38,279 bases of DNA from Bremia lactucae (Eukaryota > Oomycota > Peronosporomycetes > Peronosporales > Peronosporaceae): assembly GCF_004359215.1 (NCBI RefSeq), contig NC_090619.1, positions 3,717,137 through 3,755,415 on the forward strand, given 5' to 3'. Under the pieces are notes generated by a model. That model was not told the origin of the DNA, ran no database searches, and was given only the letters and a program-made list of their open reading frames with translations. Below are positions 32,129 to 38,279 of the stretch, piece by piece (the stretch's first letter is position 1; each line of letters starts with the position of its first letter). A program made the position numbers and the translations under genes.

Positions 32129-34085
32129 TCACAACGCCCGTCGATTTGGGTGTGCAGGAGGTCGACTAAATTGATATGGTGCGGTAGTAGACTCTTCTGA
32201 CCCAAGACCTAAGTGCTGAAAGCTGCTACTTCTCGTAAACGAGTTGTTAGAGCCATTTGCACTGCCACAGCCATTCAGGATGAAGCTGTTTGAGCTACTA
32301 AAGCTGCTGTTTCCATTTCCTCCGTCGCGACTCTGACTGACCTGTTTAGCTTTCGCGCCAGCCTTTAATGTCTTGTACCACTTGTCGTACTTTGCAATGC
32401 GGTCATCCTGTTCGTCCATTAACAAATGTATCACGGGATACATGACTCACTTATACCTTAATTTAAACTATTACCTGTAGCCTCGCTTCTTCCATCAGCC
32501 GAGTGATTGTCTCTTCCTGCTTTTTTAATTTAATTTCAAGCACGGAATGATCCCTGCAGGCAAAGGAAAATGTCAGCGGAGAGAGCAATACTTTTTTCCG
32601 TCCAACTTACTCTAATGCGGCGCACGGCTGTCGGGATACTTCAAGACCAATATTTCGCTGTCTTCGCCACTCTTCAAGAGCTTTCTTTATCATAATAAGC
32701 TACACGAAAGACGTTACTTTATGCTGCTTGTCTGCCAATTTAGCTAAAAGACATACCTTCTGCCTGTAGTCTTTCTTGAAAACGTCCATAGACTCGCGAA
32801 TCTCGCGGTTTTCAGCTTGGATATTTGTCAACGCCTCGCATTTCTTAAGAGAAACTCGTAAGATCAAGCAACACCCGGCATCAGGAAGTAGTAATCCGAA
32901 AGTATTCGTCCTACCTTCACAAGCTTGGTGTTTTCACTACTAAGAGTTTTCACTGTATTCAGTAGCCGAACAATCTCCTTTTTTTGATGGGTTACAGTCT
33001 CGAACAAAGCGTCGTCTTTTCTCTGGGCACCTTCAAGCCTACCAGCACCCTCGCCGAAAGTCAATCCGTCTTTCTTTTGATATTGCGTCGATCGATTTGC
33101 ATTCAACTGGTGTTCGCCACTTGGTCGTGAAAGATTTAGAGGTGCTCTACTGCCAAGCTGCTGCTCCACTAGTCTGAATTGTAAATGAAATCGTTTACAT
33201 GAAAATATAAAAATCAGTTTCACAACAAGCCGTACCTTTGCCTTTGGTTTCGCCTCCTGGACGCCACTGCTGCCCTTAAGGTTAATTCTCCATCTACAGC
33301 AGTCGCCCCTAATCCAATATGAGTACTGCACCATGCAATAAGAGTAAGCAAGGAGAACCAGCATTACTTTAAATTGATGATTATTCCCAAAACGTCATTA
33401 CATACCTCATCTTTTCCGGCAGCAAACAAAAGGAATCGCCCAATGACGATGACAGATGTGACGACATCATCAATTGCTTAAACAGACCACTTTAAATCAA
33501 CTGCCAAAAGTTACGGTTAATTCGTCTACGTTAAACTCACCTTATTAGCCGACCCGGGACTCGATAGTCCGATTTCATTCAGCCGCCTCCACAATTCCTC
33601 CATCTCCGCAGCAGCCACATTCAATTGAGTCTCTGCCTTCTCTGTATCCAGAGGATCTAATCGCGCCACTTCCAAGTTTTTATTTTGCTCTGAACTGCGT
33701 TCTCTCTTGTCTTCACTTTGGCGGTCCTGCGTCTCATTGATTATCTCTTCCGTCCCCTTTGGACTGGAATTTCTAGCACGCGCCATCTTAGCCCTGTACT
33801 CATAATTATCAGCTAGTAGCAGTAACGCTTTCATCGTGCGCTTGTTTGATATGCCTCGTGAGGCCAGTAGAAACTTTTCGCTGGCCAAAAGGCCTTCTTT
33901 TTCTGCTTCGGCGTGCTGCATCATGGAGCGAATATAATGTAAAAAGCACGTTTGAGCAGAACACATCAGGAAACACGCACATCATCACGGCGGAAAGCTT
34001 GTTCATGGCGACATGCATGAAATTGCGCCTGGACAGCGGGCGCCGAGCTCTCGTATTCTTCTGACTCTTCGGTTTTCCAACCCAT
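32129..34085 (-). CDS. Coiled-coil protein with MIT-like N-terminus, nine exons
   Basis: Exons by GT-AG junctions with frame kept throughout: 33981-34085, 33541-33915, 33406-33476, 33236-33325, 32915-33173, 32757-32843, 32611-32699, 32475-32553, 32129-32407. The total is 477 residues. The N-terminus (MGWKTEESEEYESSAP) is followed by a helical region FHACRHEQAFRRDD|HAEAEKEGLLASEKFLLAS to ALLLLADNYEYRAKMARAR that resembles an MIT three-helix bundle. Then come an acidic linker, a short Ser-rich exon (QLMMSSHLSSSLGDSFCLL), a long coiled coil (ETVTHQKKEIVRLLNTVKTLSSENTKLVK; NIQAENREIRESMDVF; KLKKQEETITRLMEEARLQ) and a Ser/Asn-rich tail. MIT plus coiled coil is the NRBF2/Atg38 layout, an autophagy PI3-kinase factor; I infer this from architecture only. 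The gene structure is confident, the function is not. Confidence 0.75.
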
Positions 34086-34150
34086 TTTAATTGTCTATTT
34101 GTCACTTCAAAAATAAAGTGTTAATTACAACGCACTTTACTCTTTTTTTT
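34086..34150. other. Residual upstream region of the coiled-coil gene
   Basis: Only about 65 bases lie between the gene's ATG and the retroelement end. They are AT-rich with an eight-T run at 34143-34150. No initiator motif is seen. Confidence 0.5.
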
Positions 34151-34166
34151 GGTTACACCCTTCCCC
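34151..34166 (-). promoter_or_regulatory. Polypurine tract and first LTR bases, family B copy 2
   Basis: Minus strand ACGGGGAAGGG followed by TGTAACC, then unrelated AAAAAAAAGAG. In copy 1 the same tract is followed by a full LTR start. Here only about six LTR bases remain. Confidence 0.7.
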
Positions 34167-34198
34167 GTCAGATTGTTGACACCGAGTGAAACATTCGC

Positions 34199-34216
34199 TT
34201 CATTTCCTCTTTGAGG
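34199..34216 (+). promoter_or_regulatory. Possible initiator of the family B antisense ORF
   Basis: TTCATTTCCTCTTTGAGG, about 60 bases before the antisense ATG, loosely fits the oomycete YCAYTYY initiator with a following TTT element. Copy 1 keeps the related TTCAATTCCTTTTTGAAT at about 8974. It is a weak match. Confidence 0.3.
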
Positions 34217-34267
34217 TCGAAACCCAAACAGCTAACCGTTCGGTTGTGTTTTTCTTTCATTTGTCTC

Positions 34268-35222
34268 ATGACAATCAAGCGTGAGTCACAGACTCTTAGC
34301 ACTTTCCTCGACGATGAGGGAAAGGCGGACTTTGAAAGTCACTCTCCATCAGAGGAGGAGGAGAAAGAGCGTCGTTCTTACAAGCCTCTCCTCCGGATGA
34401 AAGTCAGCGAGCCCCGAATCCGTTCCGAGAACGTGGTGCCGCCGATGTCTTAACTGCATTGAGCACGACATGGGACCCTGAGTCCAATATCATTACGAAT
34501 CCGCTCGATGAAGAGCAAGAGCGGACAATCCTCTTAGAGGAACAAGCTCGTCGTCGAGCTGACGAGATAGGGAAACCTAAAGCTCATAGTGAATATAGAT
34601 TCTCTTCGCTTAGGGCCGATGAGCGTCTCAAAGAGATAGCGGGTCACAGCTTGGCCATCTGTAACTCCGATGACACGGCGAGAACGCCGGAGGAAATAGC
34701 CGCTCGCGACGCTCTTCATGAACGATACCTTATGCCAAAGGTAATGACGCGTGGTCAACACCTGACGCGTTTACGTGATCAAGCCCGTGGAGCTTCGGTG
34801 ACCTCCATAAGGGAATGTCCGATCTTTTTGTTTCCAAACGAAACAAGGACTGAAAACAAAGTCTCATTTGAGAACTGGGCCCGCCGCCTCCGTATTTGGA
34901 ATATCAGAGAGTCTGCGGATGGGGCTGGTGTTCGTTTGGAACGGAAGCTTCGCTCGATTTTGTCAAACTTAAAGCCAAATGCCATTTACGTTCGGCATTT
35001 ATGCCACAAAACGAAGACAGGCCTAGCCGATATTTCAGTGCTTCGATTGACCGTACAACCATGGATCGAAGTCGCACTGAGGCTATAGATCCACCTAATC
35101 ACACGTCTAGTGGTGGGAAGCGTCGTTCGACGCGAGTTTACCCTGAGCTTGGCGATCAAAAACGTCAACGGCGTACGGGCAATCTTGCCGAAGTGGTATC
35201 TCAAACACCCAAGAGTGTTTAG
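34268..35222 (+). pseudogene. Antisense ORF of family B, copy 2 (better preserved)
   Basis: Plus-strand frame opposite to pol. It starts MTIKRESQTLSTFLDDEGKA and continues with an acidic run (SPSEEEEKERR), APNPFRERGAADVLTALS, NPLDEEQERTILLEEQARRR, ERLKEIAGHSLAI, DALHERYLMPKVMTRG, RLERKL, and a basic C-terminus GGKRRSTRVYPELGDQKRQR ending at TAG 35220. Two frameshifts (near 34385 and 34890) are needed; copy 1 reads through the first. The last ~115 bases run antisense to chromodomain codons. After the TAG the frame stays open to the family C insertion (GPYGDVALRVSTNDTEG, then AEVSAEAFDALKHE). About 310 residues if repaired. No known family recognised. Confidence 0.6.
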
Positions 35223-35385
35223 AAGAGGGGTACCCTAGCCATTTCACCAGAATCTGGTGTTGGCCCTTACGGAGACGTCGCTTTAAGAGTCTCCACAAAT
35301 GATACTGAAGGTTTTCCAGCACATCTAGCAGCTTGGGAGGGGGCTGAAGTCTCGGCGGAAGCATTTGATGCTCTAAAGCACGAGG
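35107..35385 (-). pseudogene. pol C-terminus with chromodomain, family B copy 2
   Basis: Minus strand: PPPKLLDVLENLQYHLWRLL, then HQILVKWLGYPSSKHSWVFE, then IPLRQDCPYAVDVFDRQAQG and a stop at 35107. The chromodomain core is intact in frame. The remainder of pol is cut off on the right by the family C LTR at 35386. Confidence 0.85.
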
Positions 35386-35881
35386 TGTAACGGGGCACTA
35401 CGACTTGTACTGCTTCAGTACAAGTCCACTTCGCACTGCTTCAGTACAAGTCCACTTCGCACTGCTTCAGTACAAGTCTACTTCGCACTGCTTCAGTTGC
35501 GAGTGGTGCCTTGCGTCACTTAACGTACACTAGTACGCGCAGAGGAAGACTTCTCTTTAAGAAAATTACCTTAAAGAGGGTTAAATGAAAACTGTATTAA
35601 TATAATTAAGTTTCTCTTCTTTCTATCTGTTAATGCTAACTTAATTATAAACTAATACTAAACATGCAATTGTAATCTTATCTGTCTCTCTCTCTTTGTT
35701 TACGTGTACAGCTGATTAGTCTGCGAGATAAATAGATATAACGGCTTATACCTATTTCTGGGTAAGATTTCCGAGCATTACTACATAAATGAATATTCTC
35801 CAAATATTATCTACCTTTTGAATAATATATTAATTAACAACCTTTCGTGTAAACTTTCATGTAACGATACACCCCATTACA
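35386..35881 (-). mobile_element. 3' LTR of family C copy, full length
   Basis: 496 bases with termini TGTAAC and ATTACA. Element sense is minus, starting TGTAATGGGGTGTATCG at 35881. Left flank CGAGG is the expected target-site duplication; its partner lies beyond the window. It contains tandem repeats near its end and matches 6119-6465. Confidence 0.88.
35411..35500. repeat. Tandem repeat, 26-base unit, three and a half copies
   Basis: Unit TGCTTCAGTACAAGTCCACT TCGCAC at 35411, 35437 and 35463 (one base differs in the third), with a partial fourth at 35489. It lies in the downstream part of the LTR in element sense. Confidence 0.92.
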
Positions 35882-35897
35882 TCACCGCTCCCTTGAA
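35882..35897 (-). promoter_or_regulatory. Polypurine tract, family C
   Basis: Minus strand CAAGGGAGCGGTGA immediately before the LTR start TGTAATGG, in the same position as the family A tract. Confidence 0.6.
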
Positions 35898-35926
35898 CGA
35901 CAACCACTCAGACTGTCATTGGATAC

Positions 35927-35947
35927 AGTGGTCACTGTGTGACCACT
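35927..35947. repeat. Inverted repeat, 9-base arms, beside the polypurine tract
   Basis: AGTGGTCAC, three bases, GTGACCACT. It takes the place of the family A hairpin at 16638-16664 but has another sequence. Confidence 0.8.
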
Positions 35948-35956
35948 TAATTAAAA

Positions 35957-37522
35957 ATGATGTTGATTGGTCAGAACCGTCATTTTAAATTATATCGCAT
36001 GAAGAATAAATCCATGCAGGGTGCTGGTAGTGCGGCGCCTTCGATTGCGGTTCATGCAGCCGCGGGTGACGCACTAATGTCTCTTGCGGCAGACGGAACG
36101 TCTGCCGTAGTATCTTCTTCTCGCGCAATACTAGATGTTGCGGGTGAACGTGGTGGTTTACCACGTGAATACGACCCCTCTTTGGAGGTCGACTACGAAT
36201 GCGAGTCGGACGAAATGGCCGACTCGGGGAGAATAGAATAGTCGCCTGATAGGCGCCAGGCGGCTGACTATGAGCCTTCGAAAGAGAGGGCTCACGGAAC
36301 GGTCAACTGCACCTGTTTCTGTGCAAGGTGATGACTATGGCATTAGCCATCGTAATTAAAGTTCTTGTGGTACCCCTGCTTCAGTGGTACCACTCAGAGG
36401 ATCGTAGACACTAAAATGTCTTGTCTCGCCCCTGAAAAGAAGCCGTGGCTTTTGCCTGAACGGCTAATCAATAGCTTGTCTGGAGAGACTACTCCTCACA
36501 ATAAATATCCCTTATTTATTGCGACAAAGCTACATGGCCTTGATCCCAGCGCGAAGAACTTTTGCGCTGAGGAAGATTTCTATCTCGATGCTTTTCTAAA
36601 GCATCGATGGTTTAGTGGCAATAATAAGCGAGATAAAGTCTCGCTTATGCAAGGTTGGAGCGCGTTCATTCGCAATGTCAAAGACATTGGACGCGAAGCT
36701 TGGCTTCAAAGACTTAACGCGATTCGCGTTAAGTTTGAGAAACGAACTCCAACCGGTGCAAAGTATAAATTGCATCGGTTGTCACGTGAGGCTGGGCTTC
36801 CATGCCTCACGTGGGGTGATTCCTGTCCGTGTTCTGTTGGCAACACGAAGTGAGTTAAAGGGGATGTCTATTCCCTTTCTTCGCACTGGAAAAGGACTCG
36901 CATCTCTATTGAGATGCGGGATGCGATTGACGTGTTGCAGTCGATTTACATGCGCCAGGGGCGCGTGTTTTCCGATAGGCCTTCTGAACCATCGGGTGGG
37001 TCTCGTCATACTGATGGACGAGGCCCTTAACGTCAGCAATCAGCTGGGAACGAGGTTCCCAGCTGTCATGTGAAGGTGGATAACCTCGCCAGCGAACAAG
37101 ATAACTCGTTCGCTGGCCCTTCACATCACGATGGTTCTGGATACGTTCCACAAGGAAACGTTGATCACCGGGGGAATCCACCAATGGTTGTGGTGGAGAA
37201 GGAAAAATTAGATCCGAACCGTATGTCGGATCTAATGTTGAGGATCGATAAAATCGATCACTTCCTCCATGAATTGGACGAGGGACTTGACCACGAGCGC
37301 GGCAAGCGTCGCTCGTTGGAGCAGACGGTGCAGGCTCACCATATCGAGCGGTTGGCAGACCGTTCGAAGAGTGCGTACTCCATGTTGGAGTACGAGCAGA
37401 AGTATCATGCTGTTCGCGATGAGCTGTCGTCAGCTCATCGTAGTTTCGAGGATATTCGGAACCGGCATGAGAAACTTCAGGTTCAACATGAGAATCTGGT
37501 ACGCGACCACAAGAATCTTTAG
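35957..37522 (+). pseudogene. Antisense ORF of family C, long open segments
   Basis: Plus-strand frames opposite to pol. Segment 1, 35957-36241: possible start MKNKSMQGAGSAAPSIAV at 35999, then an acidic end DPSLEVDYECESDEMADSG. Segment 2, 36365-36853: KRDKVSLMQGWSAFIRNVKDIGREAWL, then FEKRTPTGAKYKLHRLSREAG. A middle block in another frame (about 36895-37030): ISIEMRDAIDVLQSIYMRQG. Segment 3, 37070-37522: KVDNLASEQDNSFAGP, then coiled coil (LDHERGKRRSLEQTV to IRNRHEKLQVQHENLVRD). All have counterparts in the family A frame. From 36906 on it lies antisense to the chromodomain and integrase end. It is not one continuous frame, so either it is spliced or broken. Function unknown. Confidence 0.6.
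36906..37184 (-). CDS. Chromodomain at pol end, family C copy
   Basis: Minus strand, in frame to its stop at 36906: DQRFLVERIQNHRDVKGQR, then TSYLVRWRGYPPSHDSWEPR and LIADVKGLVHQYDETH. The aromatic cage region and GYP turn of retroelement chromodomains are present. It would steer integrase to modified histone tails. It is the best preserved chromodomain in the window. Confidence 0.85.
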   Translation of the reverse strand: MVDSPGDQRFLVERIQNHRDVKGQRTSYLVRWRGYPPSHDSWEPRSQLIADVKGLVHQYDETHPMVQKAYRKTRAPGACKSTATRQSHPASQ

Positions 37523-38279
37523 GGATTCTTGAAAAGGGTGGTCAGATCCGTCCTCGGAAGAAGCCGCGTACTGATGGTACGGGCGGAGCCGACCAACGTA
37601 AAACGTAGGATGCGTTCGCATCCTACGTGGCAATTCTATTGTGTACGCATTGCCTCTGCGATGCAGTACACGGAAAGGCCCAATAAACTTGGGTAGTACT
37701 TTACTGCTACCCACATTAGTGATAAATCGCTTAAGAAGGTTTACCGTAGAGAGTAGCACTAGGTCATTAATTTTGAATGAATGAACATTTGCTCTTCCAT
37801 GTTTGTCTGCATTCTGTTTCTGTCGGTCCACTGCGTTAGCAATGGAATCCTGAACGAAACGGATTATTGATTCTCGAGTTAGCAAAAATTCTTCTGCTGA
37901 CTAATTTGTTTAGTCTTTTTCAGTTCGCTTTGTGCGCACTGCCATGAGATCTTTCTCATCTTCGATGTCGATATCTTCGACATCGACATCACTCGCGTCT
38001 TTGTTAGCTTCGACGCGTGATGATCATGAGCCATAAGTGGTTTTGCTCGTGCGAGTCCACCCCCCTTAAACTAGAGGATCCCTCTGATTGGGTGGGTATG
38101 CGAGGATGGCGTAAGCCATTCACAAAGAACGGTGTATGCGTTGTAGACGCATGCACCGAATTATTGATGGCGAATTCGACCATCGGTAAAAACTCGCTCC
38201 AATTCGGATACGATTGGACGTAACCTCGAAGTATCTCTTCGAGGACGCGATTTACGCGTTCTGTTTGACCATCCGTTTC
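37430..38279 (-). CDS. Integrase C-terminal part, family C copy, cut by window end
   Basis: Minus strand. At the window edge GAAACGGATGGTCAAACAG encodes ETDGQT, so the third catalytic acid (Glu) of the DDE core is kept here. Then a region matching 18310-18876: KHGRANVHSFKINDLVLLS, LPKFIGPFRVLHRRGNAY (GPY/F module) and HPTFYVGRLRPYHQY. There is at least one frame break between 37885 and 38000. The catalytic Asp residues and RT would lie outside the window. Confidence 0.8.

Noticed and set aside
33406..33476. A one-base frameshift in the short Ser-rich exon of the coiled-coil gene
   Set aside because: Recounting the bases gives a 71-base exon that keeps frame between its neighbours, so the gene is intact.
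35411..35500. A CRISPR-like array
   Set aside because: The units are directly adjacent without unique spacers, lie inside an LTR, and the genome is eukaryotic.
35386..37522. A plus-strand element starting at the 35386 LTR with gag on the plus strand
   Set aside because: No TGG primer site follows the LTR on the plus strand. A polypurine tract ends at it on the minus strand, and chromodomain and integrase read on the minus strand.

Overview
The window looks like an oomycete genome segment, most likely a downy mildew or Phytophthora relative. Three things suggest this: Ty3-type chromodomain retroelements of the style seen in those genomes, short GT-AG introns of about 60-75 bases, and an oomycete-type initiator (GCTCATTCTTG) just ahead of the SEC61 gene. 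No species can be named from the sequence alone.

Host genes form two islands. The first is an alkaline phosphatase gene (3641-5185, minus). The second is a compact block at 25253-34085: SMC2 (minus, 3 exons), a small uncertain ORF (plus), SEC61 alpha (plus, intronless) and a nine-exon coiled-coil protein with an MIT-like N-terminus (minus). These genes serve chromosome condensation, ER translocation and perhaps membrane traffic or autophagy. They are housekeeping neighbours, not a pathway.

Everything else is retroelement sediment, here sorted into families by LTR. All LTRs carry the termini TGTAAC...GTTACA. Family B: a decayed copy at 8656-15668 (minus) with gag, protease, RT, RNase H and a chromodomain; a plus-strand LTR end plus gag at 7870-8655; a truncated end at 34153-35385; LTR scraps elsewhere. 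Family A: a decayed copy at 16128-24156 (minus) with both LTRs, plus an RT piece at 1-1250 fused to a family B protease/gag piece at 1251-2575. Family C: the 3' part of a better preserved copy at 35386-38279 (minus), inserted into the 34 kb family B copy, and a partial LTR at 6119-6465. A LINE reverse-transcriptase relic lies at 6466-7660. A 100-base assembly gap is at 6019-6118.

The most unusual signals are in these elements. (1) Each family carries an antisense open frame between the end of pol and the 3' LTR, running head-on into pol and overlapping the chromodomain. Families A and C share recognisable protein blocks in it, and the frames of all three families contain a predicted coiled coil. 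(2) In the 8.6-15.7 kb copy a ~760-base piece of 28S rRNA, in the same sense as pol, sits exactly where the integrase core should be. (3) The elements are packed with near-perfect short inverted repeats; several occupy equivalent positions in families A and C but have different stem sequences.
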